64,000 bases of DNA, from contig NC_087073.1 in assembly GCF_026151205.1 (NCBI RefSeq), positions 16,759,837 to 16,823,836 on the forward strand, in the 5' to 3' direction. Origin of the DNA: Bolinopsis microptera. Its lineage: Eukaryota; Ctenophora; Tentaculata; Lobata; Bolinopsidae. Position 1 is the stretch's first letter; each line of letters begins with the position of its first letter. Both the position numbers and the translations under genes were made by a program. The notes under the pieces are model-generated. The model had not been told where the DNA came from. It searched no databases and was given only the letters and a program-made list of their open reading frames with translations. Shown one piece after another: positions 28,685 to 41,199 of the stretch.

Positions 28685-31600
28685 TAGCTTGAACACGTGA
28701 TAGCCGTCACGGGTGAGTCACGTGGTTGTCTCGTGGATGCCACGTGCTACTCAAATTTCCCCGGGGTAGTGCCCGAGGGACTACAACTTTTAATCTGAGG
28801 CTTTACTATCCGAAACTCTGGGGTTATCGGTCTGAGTGAGGCTTCCCCGCTGTCACGAGACATTGAGATTCGGTCTGATTACGTCATAGAGTGTGATGAC
28901 GTCATGAAGTGTAGTGTCACGTGACTGCACTTCATACTTTGTCTGATATTGTGATTGTGATATATTATAAACGTTACTGGCTACGTTTGGATTTGATCTA
29001 ATATACACACCTAAAACTTTACGATATTTAATAAATTCAATATGTATTTGTTGAGCTTTGTAACATATTACCCCCATTGATTTTGGTACCGAGGTAGATA
29101 TATTCTGCTGCCAACATCTTTATTGTTAAAACATATAATCCATCCTACAAAAGATCCTATTTCCTAAACTAGAGATCTTTTAATCGAAGCAAATTGCAAA
29201 ATTCAGTAATGTAAAATTGTAGAATACAGCTCCAAAAAGTGTTGGTCTGATTATCCCGTTCACCTTGAGATAAATTCCTTGAATTCCAGCCTTTTGAGGT
29301 ACATTATACCTCTAACCTCGGTACACTTGTATTTGTTCAGGTTACAAGACCCAAATTTAGAGTTCTAGAAAGTTTGCTCCATAGTATTATAGTGTGTTTG
29401 TTACCATGGCAACCCAGAGTATGTGACCTAGTCACAATCTGCCATTGCCATGGTAACACATTATTATTTTATGACAGAGCATGAGTATTTATTATATTGA
29501 TGACTGATATAAAAGCTATAGTAAGTTATTTAGCTCCTTGGTATGTGCCGATTTAAGAAGGGTTTCCGTTTAAGAATTTCAGCTATTTTGGGTTTCCGTG
29601 TTTGTTTAGAACTTAGAAAATGTGCCGTTTGTGTATATTTTTTGTGAATTTGGTTAAGTTTTTATAACATGTTTTTATCGAAGCTCGATAGTCATAAATA
29701 AGAAACCCAGAGCGCCACTTATTCCAGCCCATTGAAAGTTAAGTGGCGCTAACGATTACGTATATGAACCCGTATATAGATACCATTATGTCTGGCCAGT
29801 GCCCTGTTTTCTTCTGTTACAAACCTAGTCTCTCACGAAGTTACGGTACAGAGTTAAATACGATGTTGTTATGCATACCGTGGATAATCCTTGGGTATTT
29901 AATGTGTATAATAGGTACAGAAATGTGTGGTAGAAATTATAATTAATAACACTTAAAATAATAATATGAGCTGTGTGTTGTACAAAGTTTATAACATGAT
30001 CAAGAACTTGGAGTTATAGAATTTAAGAATTTAGAAAGTTTAGAAGTTATATTGTAGTAGTGTATTGGTATTAGAATTAGTATGTAGCGTATAGACGTTA
30101 GAGTATAAATTTTTGTTTATCGCGGCTGACGATTTAGTCTCCTTTTAATTTGTACCAGTTTACATAAAATAAATTCGTGTTATTTCACGTTTCCATCCTA
30201 GTGGTCCCCCCGAGATTGTGCTATATTGTCAGCCGCCTTTAAGCGAAACATGTTGCAAGGTTCTTTTATTTTTTGGGATTCACCAACGAATACTTTGTGG
30301 TTGAAGTATTATATTTGTAAAACTGTTTTGTACTAAGATAGTTGCCAGCCGTTCTCAGTACGGTTTCTTGTAAGTCCTTGTCATCATCGATCAGGGTATC
30401 CCAAACAACAGGTAAGACAAATAATGTAGTCAGTTATAAACTGTCTGTGATAGTCATCCTGCATCATTCGACTCAATTTAACACTGATGAATATGGCCAC
30501 AATCGGTTGATTCGTGGCATAAAAATACTTTACTGCTAAGTTATCTAATCTAAACAACTTTGGGTGCTAGTTCATCGATTTGGGATACTCTGTGATGATG
30601 AATTTACGTCAGAATGGTTTAAAACCACATTCGAGACGAAGCCTCCATTCCTTTAGCAATAGCGTTATAATAAAATTTACCGACACTGAAAGATGGTAAT
30701 CCATATCACGTGCATTATATTCCACGAAGACGGCAACTTTATAGAACTTGCAGCTGCCAACAAACAATCATCTTTCAGTGTCAAAATGTCACATTACTTG
30801 CAAGTATTTGGTTCCGATTACTATTTTATGAGCTTGCAGTTCGTAACTTTCGTCTTACAATTGCATGATTCATATTGAGCTGTCACGTCCTCTTGGTATT
30901 GACAATATTAACGAGGCAATGCTACAGATATCGGTTCTTTTCTCCTGCTGTTTGTTAATGGTATTCTGCAAATTTAAGTGCATTAATACACTAAATATGT
31001 GGTTACTTTGAAGAAAAATATACGCTTCGAATATGATTTGATTTTTTACAGATTTATTGAGTTTCAAGTTACGATTATGTGTTACCGATAAGTTTCGATT
31101 AAGTTACGATTTGTGAAAAATGTTTAAAGCTTTTATACAGTAACTTTAAGTAGTATGAATTGAATTACCTTAATTAAAAAATTTTTGGGAGCTAGCGGGC
31201 TCATCATGATAATGAAACATGTGCTTAAATCTAAAATTTCTAGGTCTTTATTGCGGATTGTATCACGAGTCAGTTAATATAGTTTGCAATGTTGTCACGT
31301 GATATGCAGTATAACAGTATTGTGAAAATCAACGCCTTACAAAAACTGAATCCTGTTTTTTATTTATTATAAACAGTTCATTACTCCGAAACTCTGCAAC
31401 CGTTAGCTGAAAAGAAATTTATAGTTGTTATTATATGCAATATGACACCCAGAAAACATGTTCCACTTATTGCTTATACATTATAAATATAACCAATAAT
31501 TATTTCACATATTAAACGAATTGGTGCTCAAATAGCTGATGGGTCGCTGATTACCTTACCTGGGGACCTCAGGCTATCATGTTCATAAACATTGAACATG

Positions 31601-31689
31601 TAGAATAGAGATTAGGCGGAATGACAGGTTGAGCGCGGCCCAGTAATGATTACCTGGCACGCCAATCCCAATGGCAATACGCTCTTTTC

Positions 31690-32333
31690 GAGCTTCTCGC
31701 ATTTGCATTGACGAGTGGTTTACATTGGTGAGTGGTTTGTAGGTTTATAACCTACCAAGACGCGCGCCGACGGTATATTGAAACAAAATATTGAAACAAA
31801 TATTTTACGAGTATCACCCGTTAACAGTTAATGAGTGGTTCGCATTGGCAATTGGCGAGTAGTTCGCATTGGCGAGTGGTTCGTATTGCCATTGGTGAGT
31901 GGTTCTTGTTGTCATACGTTGTATGACCCGCCGCGCACGAGTGCGCGGCTCCCCCTGTATCGTAGAAACTCTACTATCGTCGCGTAGAAACTTTACTATA
32001 GTGAAGCGACAGTGGGGGTCACCACGTGATACAAGGTTCTTGACCATTGTTAATGATCAGGCCCGGCGCGCGCTACTTCGAATTTGTATCACGTGGTGAC
32101 CCCCACGGTCGCTTCACTTCGACGCTACAGGGGGAGCCGCGCACTTCGTGCGCGGCGGGTCATACAACGTATGACAACTTCGAATCACTTGCCATTTCGA
32201 GCACTCGCCATTTCGAGAAGAAAGCGCGGCGCGCGCTACTTCGAAGAAATTTAGACGAGTAACATCCGTCAAAGTGGTTCGCATTGGTAAGTGGTTCGCA
32301 TTGGTAAGTGGTTCGCATTGGTGAGTGGTTTGC
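31690..32333. repeat. Dispersed minisatellite, core GTGGTTCGCATTGGT
   Basis: Repeats of about 16 bp with core GAGTGGTTCGCATTGG occur at roughly 31710-31910 and 32270-32333. They flank the GC-rich palindrome at 31908-32177. The copies vary by single bases. Confidence 0.75.
31908..32177. mobile_element. GC-rich palindromic element with about 115-bp arms
   Basis: The ends TTGTCATACGTTGTATGACC and its complement bound two inverted arms. Each arm contains CGCGCACGAGTGCGCGGC-type sequence, CTCCCCCTGTA and GGGGGTCACCACGTGATAC motifs. A partial third copy in direct orientation with the left arm lies at 32390-32453. No coding sequence is present, so this looks like a miniature fold-back or MITE family of unassigned type. 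Confidence 0.75.
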
Positions 32334-33495
32334 CTAACCATGTGTCTCCGGCCGCGTACTACTGGCACTGCAACTGCATACTGTGTACTTGTCATATGTT
32401 GTATGACCCGCCGCGCACGAGTGAGCGGCTCCCCCTGTATCGTAGAAACTCTACACCATAGTGAAAATACAATATTACTATTAGTGAGCGAGATATAAAT
32501 GGTAAAGAAAAGGCAGTAACTGTAAGTCCATTTTTCATTTGCACTGGTACCAAAATTTTCAGGAGAAGCAAGATTCTTTACAATTTAATTGATTATGGAT
32601 CACGTTATAATTATAAAAATAATGTTTTAGCTGTCAAAAAATCTGCAACATCTGGACGCTCTAAGTAGATTGCCTATAGATATTGTGCCACTTAGGCAAT
32701 CTTCGGGAATCAGAACTCATCGAATTAAGATTAAGACATCCAAAATCACATTGTTTGGGTAAGAACAAATCTAAAAATGGAATACATGTTTACAAATCTG
32801 AAATCTGACACAATTAATATTATCATAAAATTAAATCAAACGTATACCGGTATTTATTTACCACCCAAATCTACAACACACACCATTGGCATTACGCAAG
32901 GAGAACAAAATGCTAATTTTATAGTTCAGTCTACCTATATTCTAACTATATACAGTGTATATTATACACTGTTCTCCATGCAATAAACAAAAACTAAAAG
33001 TTCCACAAATATAAATAACTCAAAGAAAAATCAGAGTTAATGTTTAAATTATTTATAAAAATATATATCCAGGACTATGCTCTCTGCGCGCATTCGTATC
33101 ACTTCTATCTGTTTCTCCGTCGGGGAAGCGAGCCATAGATGTACCAGTTAAACTTAAAGCTGGGTATAGGTCAAAATTACTATTACCCCACTATGGAGAA
33201 ACTTTTTATTTATTAAACAATTCAATGTCAACGTAGTCATCAGCTGACTTCTGAATCAACAACCAACCTTGTGAAAAATAAGACGTTTTCTTGTTAAAAC
33301 TTGTATACAATAAATCCTGTTAATCTGTTAAATCTAAAGATATTAAAAAGGTTAAAGTTAAAGTATAGTTGAACGTTCGTTTTAAGTAATTAGAAATTTA
33401 AAGTACACCGATCTTGTACACCATACAATTAAAAGATACCTTTTATTCAGCAACAATTAAGCGCGAAATATAACAATACAATACATTTTCGTGTT

Positions 33496-35959
33496 TCAAA
33501 CATGGACGGTAGGTTGAACCTCGGCAGACACACTATTATGCACTTGATAAACAACTCTCCTTGAGTTTCTACTGGAGATCAATACATTATCATGTAACAT
33601 TTGTAAAATGTTTGATGCTGAAGGTCTGAGTCTCGAATCACTCTGCCAGCAATTTCTGGCAAGGTCGAGTAAAAATTTAAAATCCTTATTTGCGTTTGAA
33701 TGATCGTCTTCAAATTTTGGTCTGGTTTCAAACTTATTTGGATCGTTGAATAGGTCACGGAGAAACTTTTCTTTCGAAATCCTATTGTTTTGATCGGTTT
33801 GTTCTTTTTTGTAATTTTTATAGTCATCCGAAGATTTCTCAGTCCATGGCTCAACTTCACTGTAGAGGGCTAACCAGATGATAAGGCCGTAAGCGTATAT
33901 ATCTATTTTGCAGTACGTTTTATGCTTATTTACAACTGCCCGCTCACTGAAAACCCGTTTTTGAAGTTCAGACGCGCACTCGTTTTTGAGCTCGATCGTG
34001 CCCTTGTTATCCTTTTGATCCAAATACCACTCCGGAGGAACATAGCTTGGGGTGCTACCTCTGAGACGAAACACTTTTCCCTCCGTCTTTTCAGCAAAAC
34101 CAAAGTCGCCGAGGATAAAAGACGTTTTCTTGTTGCGGCTTTTAACGAAAATGTTGTCAGGTTTGATGTCGCAGTGTACTATAGTTGGTTTGTTTATCTG
34201 AAATTGATAGTTATGTTATCTACACAAACAAAGTCCACAATCCACTGGGAATGAGGGGTATTCTGATCAATCGAGTTCGCTCTAATTGAATTAATTTGTC
34301 AGCTGGAAGATCAATTTCGATACGCTTTCCATCTCAACAGGCTAACCTCATGAAGATAGTTCAGAGCTTCGGCGAGATTTTTACAGAGGTGTTTGATTAA
34401 GTCAAGCGTGAGACGATTGGATCCAATAAACTTGGTAAGCGATAATTCATTACAGTGGTTCATCATGATGTACCTGGGAGAAAACAATGCTATTCATCAA
34501 GAAATCACTGCTTATTATCTTACTGAATATTAAACGGATAAAACAGAATTGTGGCTAGTACTTAAACATTCGATAGACAAAACGTCTAAGTACACTTCTA
34601 ACTTGCATCGAGGAATCTCCATGTTTTGATCTTGATCACCTCCAAGATAACTCCTCTTGATCACATCTCTAAGGGGAGCACATTTCGTTGACTTCTTAAT
34701 CAGAGTTTCCAAGAAGCTTATCAGATCATTGTTATCTTTTTCTTTGGTTGGTCCATACACGGATATTATGTTGCATTCTTTAGCCCTGGAAAATTCATGG
34801 CATTGCTGATTGCAGGCTTGCAGCAGTTGAAGTTACAGCAATCACGTATCAACAAACTGTCGTAAATATTTGATGATTTTGAAATTGCAATACTCTCAAC
34901 TTTTCATGTTAAATCGTAACTAATTAAATAGGTGCTACGGTCATTGCACCAATATAACATAAAATTTTGGGACATTTAAAAGTGGTAAATCAGAATTCTT
35001 TTTTTTCTTCATTAAACTGATTTATCCACAAAATATCCATTTGAACAGCCGTGACCATCAGAATCACTCAAAATTTAACCGCGAGAAAACTCACTTCTCT
35101 TTATCAGAGATTGAGTTGATGATTCCCATTTCAACGCCCTGTTGTTCAGACTGTGACTCGGAGAATATTTTCAACACAACATGTTGACACTGAACCCCAA
35201 AACATCCGCCTAACAAGTTGAACCTGATCTTCAAGACTATCTGTAAAAAGTGAGATAAGCTTCTAGTTCTAACATGATTTTGTTTTGGACAATGGAAATT
35301 TACTTCTTTTCATTTTTCAGCCATGCATGCTAGTATAAGGTAGTCATTCATGATTCATCGCCACTTTCGTGCCAGAGCAAGGAAATATCATTAAAAATAA
35401 CACAAATATATGCTGAGTTACCTCTTTGTCCTGCAAATTGTCAGGATTTCTATTTCTCCCGAGCGCGAAAGCAGCGGCTCCTAGTGGTGTTATCTTGTCC
35501 CAGTCTATATATTTCAGTATTGAACCGATCCTACCGCTTTTCTTCACTGAGGGAATTCAAATTGTCTACAATTGTAATAGTAATCGTATTAATTGAAATC
35601 ACACATCAAAATACTGAAATTGTAATCGTAGTCTTAATCGTAAGTGTGATTGTACACTGTGATTGCAGTTGTAAAACTAAATTGAACTTACACTCTCGTC
35701 CGTAGTTAACTGCGTGTTTTTGACCGAAATACATTACAGCAGCTACAGAGAGAAGTCCACCAGTGCTCAGTACGATGGTGATGATGAGTGTAGTGTGGGA
35801 GGGCATTTCAGTGCACAGATTAGACAACCCGTCGTAGAAATCTTTTCTATCTGATAAGATAAGAGGTCATAGTATTTCCTGTACGACGAGAATCATTAAT
35901 AATAATGATCAAATAAACCGCATCTGTTGATAAGGTTCTATTATAGGGGGTTCTATATA

Positions 35960-35999
<40 letters not shown>

Positions 36000-38900
36000 A
36001 ACGTTTTGTAGATTAAGGTAGATAAAAGTAGAATATCATCCATTTTTTTTGCGAATTCTACTATACTTTATTCTACTTTATTCTACGTTGCCCCCCCCCC
36101 CCCTCTATCATTGTATATTTTCTCTTGTTGATATGGGTAATAACGGTAATGAAGACCAAACTTGACACAAACAAAAGATTCTAGTGTTTGTGCACCACGT
36201 GTGTGTCACGTGTTAAGGGGAACTAATTTCCCGCTATAAACCGCGACAAATCCATCTATTTCCTAACTAAACAAAATAGGATATAATAGCTATAAATCGT
36301 AACTTATTCAGTAATATCATTACCTTGACAGCTCTTGGTAGTATCCGTAGGAATGCCATCAAGTTGATAAGTGTGGTAACAGTTACAAGTCTTCAGAGCA
36401 GCCTGGTAGGACGAGAAAGTTTCCCAACATTCCTTTCTACCGCAGGTACCGTTAACTTTATACTGGTTGTAGCAGGAGCTGAGGGTAGCCAACACGGTAT
36501 CCTTCAGGTAGTACATCGTTCCGTCACACTCTGTATAAGTAAATGTTTTAAAATATATTTTCATTCTTCTTGAAATTATAGAAGTAGTTTTACCTTTTAT
36601 TGTTTTATCAAGACTTTTTTTTTACTTCGGAGTATTCCAACAGCCACATTGTTACACAAGTGCAACCAGCCAATAACAGGAAGCCGAAGGATTTATGTAA
36701 GATATCTCACATTATAAGAGTGAAAATTATGTGAGTTTGGAACGAATGAATTAATCAAGAAAACGGTAAAGATTATGGGACGACAAGACTCTGACAAAGC
36801 TAAATAAGATAAGTTTTTAACAGTTAATGGTTTAATTGGTGGTTTAATTGGTGGTTTAATTGGCGGCCTGCTGCTTTTTATTGTAGCAGCAATCTCAAAT
36901 AAGCGACAAATTTAATGAAAGAAACGGAAGATATTTACCGTTTTGAAAACACTCTTTGGTGAATTTTTTCCTTTTTACACACGAATCCATTGTTCTCCGG
37001 TTATTATCACAATTGCAGTCTATAATGTTAACAACGCTGAAATTACAGAGTGTGCACGCCTGCGGAAATGTAGATATGGTCACGGTAATAAGGAAATGCT
37101 CTTTTGGTTACAAAGCTATAAAAAGTATAAATTTAAATAGTTTCTCTACGGTCCGGGGCTCAAACAATGGGTGTAATTTAGAAAATCGTCATATTTTTAC
37201 ATTTCATGTCCGATTAAAGTGACGTTTATGTGACGTTATAAATTACGGAAAATGATTTCATGATATTTGGTCGATACATAACTTGGATACATTATACATT
37301 TGACAACAAATTTACCGTCAATGCATGGCGTGACTGCAAGTAGCAATCTTGAGAACAATTGAGCGTGCTATCTTTATCTAGACATTTCTCCTTGAGTTCG
37401 CTGTTATCTCCACTTAAGTAGTGCTCCGGACTTGTCGTATCACAAACTTAACAAAAAACACAATGTTAGGTAACGTTGGTTATAGTGGGGAGATGATCCA
37501 TATTTCGAATCAAAAACTGAAATTACCCTAGAAAAGACGCATTCAACATTTCAAGGTTAGTATTGTATGTTTCTTCATAAGTTGTGTGTAAAGGAGGCTG
37601 ATTGCAAGCATAATGCATATTCTGTTCAGCACTCGACGGATTTCTGGAATAAATTTTTTGCGCCATGGATAAACTTCCCACCATTACCCAGTACAATACA
37701 TATCAATCGAAGTTTCACAAGGAAATAAATTTAGCAGTAATTAATCAGGAAGTATACTTCAGTGCGTGTACGGCAGCGTTAACAGAAATACAAACATATA
37801 ACGAAATGATGAAAACAGAAGAACAAACATGCAATGAAATGGTGATAGTTATTATATATACTACTTGTGATGAGTTAGTTATTGAACATATTCGAACATA
37901 TTGAACATATTCGAGTAAGGAATCACAAGTTTGCCAGATATAATTCGTAGTCACTAGCGATCTTCCTCTTTTTATGTTCCTTAATTTTTGTGTTCCTAAA
38001 CTGGAAAATATATTACATTTTCTGTGAGTGGGCATTAAATTTACATAAACTGTTGTCTGTTAAATTCTTCATTTAGTGTTTAGCATTATTGAACGCTTAT
38101 GGAATATGGATGTAAAGATTCAAATTATTAAGATAATAACAACACAGGAATCAGGTGTAAAGTAATCGAAAGTTCCGGAACTAACGAAATGTGACGAAAT
38201 AAAGGATAAGCGCTGCGCGTTTCGGTTTGTGAGTGTAACTCAAACTGTAACGCGTTACAAGAAAATAACTTTAATATGGGACGGGAAGTTCTCCGAATAA
38301 TACAACCGGTGGAATTAAAAAGGGCGCTGAACGGAAAATGTGCTACACGTTGTCAGCAAAAAATGACAAAAATATAGATCCGTAGCTATATTGAGCAAGC
38401 AATATTCAGCGATACTACTTTACTAGTTTACTATGCAATAATTAGCAATACTGCAGCGACGCGTTAACCTGTTGAAAAGCAGAAAACGTACCATCAGTCA
38501 GACATTCTCTGCAGTACTGTATTGACTATTGTAGAAGGGTGGTAGGTCAGAACGGCGCACTTCTACAACGTGACTACTAAATAAATACCTGACAGTTGAT
38601 CGAATAACACAAAATCTCACTATTAGTACAGAATTAGTAACGACAGAAAGTTCATAGTTAGATTTCAATGACTTTGGACGGATAAAATGAGAATTACGTA
38701 CAAAATATCATTTAAAAAAAGTTAATTATCGCACGTACATCGACCAAGTGGCCCTTACTGCAAATAGTTCCATTACACTTTTCACATTTGGTGGCAGCGT
38801 CGTTACTCCACTTATGTTCGGGTTTATTGGGACAGTTTCTACATTCTTTTCTCGAATTCACATAGTGTTGTCCGGCCTGACAGTCTGTTCTGTTCTGCTC

Positions 38901-40587
38901 TGCAGGACAGCCCTCTTTAAATGAGGTACTAAGAAGTTTGATAAACCGCTATTTACTATGTAGTTAAAGGATGAGGGGACCTTAAAATTTACTTCCAAAT
39001 ATTCGCGTTTAAGTCCTGCGAGAGAAAAAAAACTTTTTTAAAGGTCCCCTCATCCTTTAAACAATATTAGATGGAACTCCGGTTTTAATTCTTGAGAAGT
39101 ACTGGCAGCTGAGGTCTCTGAACTTCTTGCCATTAGAAGACTCGATGATATGGCAGAAGTTAGTATTTCAGTTGGAGCAACCAAGCCAGGAGGAAATCTT
39201 ATCGCTTGGGCCGGCTAAAGACTTCACGAAGTGCAATAAACTAAGCCTCATCCATGGAATGCCGTAACAGAATCCAGTTATTGGACAAACGAGGGTCAGA
39301 AGAATCATTCGAAAGCTGACGAATATCTTACATTTTAACAACGGATGCTTTACAAAATTTACTTCTTTAATTTTTTAGAGGATGAGTTTGTGAGATTTAA
39401 GTTGGCAGTCTTGAGAAAATGCAATAATAACAGTTACATTAACTTTAATAATAATTATTATAAGAAGAAGTTTACTAAAGGATAATACACAGCTGGAAGG
39501 GATATAAAGGCAAATCATATTTGTGGATTGTGGAACTATTAAATTCCACGTCATGCTGAAAAAAAACATGGAAGTAATGTGTTTAGAAGAATTTAGAGAG
39601 AGAGAATCATGAGTTATCAATGAGAGAATTAAATTCTAAAGAAGACGTCACATGCAAACAAACCACTCTTCAGCACTGGATATTAAAAGGAAAATTCAGA
39701 AATTTAATATTAATTCAGGTCGACATTTCATCGTTATGGAGAGTACTCGATTTAGTTACGGATGACAATTTGTGATGTTGTTTTAGATTGGTCAAGATGT
39801 TGATCATCTGAAATTCATCTCGAGACTTTAGTCTCGTTATTTCATTTAATGAGTCTGCGGTTGGGGACAATTAAAATGTCGACCTTAATTATTGTTCCAG
39901 TTAATTACTCTTAAATAATGCCTCACTCTATGCATTAATCAGAAGGCTAATTCTATGCCATGCAAATGGACTCACTACAATTCACATGTTTCGTATCAGG
40001 GCATTGTTCACAACTATCAGAACCATCTTCGCTGTATGACTTCAACTGTGGGCACACTTCACAGCTCTTGCTGGATTTGTCAAATAACTGACCGGCTTGG
40101 CAGTCACTTTGGGTGTCGTCTGTGAATTTACAACTTGAATATCGAATATAATGTAGCTAATTAGGTGAAAACTCATTTTAGTGATTATTCCTAATTAATT
40201 ACTTATTAACCCCGTATTAGCTCAAAATTAATTCTTTATTAACTCCTAACTGAAACTTATTACTTAAATGGATAGCAAAATTCTTAAGTTATAGGGAAAA
40301 CAAGTAACGATTGAAAAGTTTTGGAGTAAGCTGTTAATCAATAAGATGCTAAGCCCTTGTAGTGCTCCTTGTAGTTACTTGTAGTGGTCGGAAATCATTT
40401 TTATTCTACTTTAAAGAAGTATGTAATCTGCTTAATTCTACAATTCTGGTTCAGACGAGAGAGCTTTCAACTAAAAGTATATATAATATATGATAAACAA
40501 CTTTCAGCAGTATCAACACATACCTTGTGAGGTGATAAGGATTTGGAAAGAAAGCAGAAAGAATAAAATAAGGACTTGCTGTTTCAT
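33496..40587 (-). CDS. Receptor kinase with Cys-rich ectodomain, non-RD (HCD) catalytic loop, 12 exons
   Basis: Exons are 40524-40587, 39976-40119, 38759-38899, 37316-37446, 36939-37059, 36324-36530, 35692-35850, 35422-35546, 35095-35240, 34579-34785, 34347-34473 and 33496-34197 (stop), 757 residues, all phases matching. Residues 1-21 form a signal peptide (MKQQVLILFFLLSF...). Residues 22-269 are Cys-rich. The first two repeats (DCQAGQLF.., DCQAGQHY..) resemble ephrin-receptor-like or GCC2/GCC3 modules, each on a phase 1-1 exon. A membrane helix lies at about 289-311. The kinase has Gly-loop GGCFG (375-379), Lys388 in VVLKIF, HCDIKPDN (532-539), DFG (555-557) and PPE (578-580). All catalytic residues are present, but HRD Arg is Cys. 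HCDIKPDN suggests Ser/Thr specificity. The junction after 34579 uses a weak donor (GTCTAT) and is the least certain. The ligand is unknown. Confidence 0.88.
35960..36103. mobile_element. Small inverted-repeat unit bounded by poly-G and poly-C
   Basis: A run of 38 G (35960-35997) is followed by CCAACGTT, about 90 bp of AT-rich sequence, then AACGTTG's complement side (TCTACGTTG) and 13 C. Both ends therefore read inward as poly-G, then CAACGT, then TAGA. It lies in a kinase intron. Flanks TCTATATA and TCTATCAT are similar but do not make a clean target duplication. Compare 47211-47731. Confidence 0.65.
36838..36874. repeat. 12-bp tandem repeat, three copies
   Basis: GGTTTAATTGGT is repeated head to tail in a kinase intron, the last copy ending GGCGG. 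Confidence 0.85.
38964..39060. repeat. Inverted repeat, perfect 20-bp arms
   Basis: TTAAAGGATGAGGGGACCTT at 38964-38983 and its exact complement at 39041-39060 are separated by 57 bases, in a kinase intron just 5' of exon 3. Confidence 0.9.
39080..39230 (-). pseudogene. Possible decayed Cys-rich exon of the kinase gene
   Basis: On the minus strand one frame reads WLGCSN, a TGA, then NTNFCHIIESSNGKKFRDLSC. The Cys spacing and charged segment recall the ectodomain exon at 36939-37059. The stop sits where a Cys codon (TGC) might be expected. The required phase 1 acceptor is not present. The current 12-exon model is in frame without it. I treat it as a possible dead duplicate exon only. Confidence 0.3.
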
Positions 40588-41199
40588 AGTAAGATCGCTG
40601 TGTTCACAACTTCTCTTTCAGTTTCATGGTGCTTCGGAGTGAAATGTTCAGATTTAACATAATATTATATATGATAATAATAATTCAACATAATATGCGT
40701 TAAACTTGTAGTAGGTATAGCTTGATTGAACTAAAGTAAAAAAAAAACATGATCTATTTACTATTAAATGACTGGCTTGTGCGAACACTATTCTTTGAAA
40801 GAAGAATAAAAATGCCACCGATCAGACTATATTATATCATTATGATTCACGATGTAACTTACATTACAAAAGTATGAAAGTACAATCAAATTTACGTCCG
40901 ACATTATGCATTATGAAGTCAAATGTATATTGATTAAAAATAAATAAATTACGTCTGTGAAATGTATATATCATTATAAAAAGCAATATGTACCGGAAGG
41001 TACGAAATTGAAAAATTCAACCCGAGTAACGCGATGCATAAAGGGTCATATCAGGGTCAAAAAAAGAAACCGTAGGAAATAAGTCCACCTAAATAGTGAT
41101 TTCTACATAAAACATGGAATTGAAATAGTAAAATAGAAAATCTACCGATACAACGTGCTTGTTAACAACTTTATTTGTGACTAGTTAGTTCTTCTTTCG

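Larger units (their letters stand above)
28685..33495. other. Musashi 3' region and convergent spacer to the kinase
   Basis: No protein exon is recognised. The stretch after 28684 should hold the Musashi 3' UTR. AATAAA occurs at 30168-30173 and elsewhere, but no cleavage site can be chosen. A 10-bp hairpin (AGCGCCACTT and its complement) lies near 29710-29750, and a 14-bp inverted pair lies at 30682-30695 and 30770-30783. Confidence 0.45.

Noticed and set aside
37665-37904. A 79-codon plus-strand frame between kinase exons
   Set aside because: It is AT-rich and lacks a domain. It lies in an intron of a gene model that is in frame without it.
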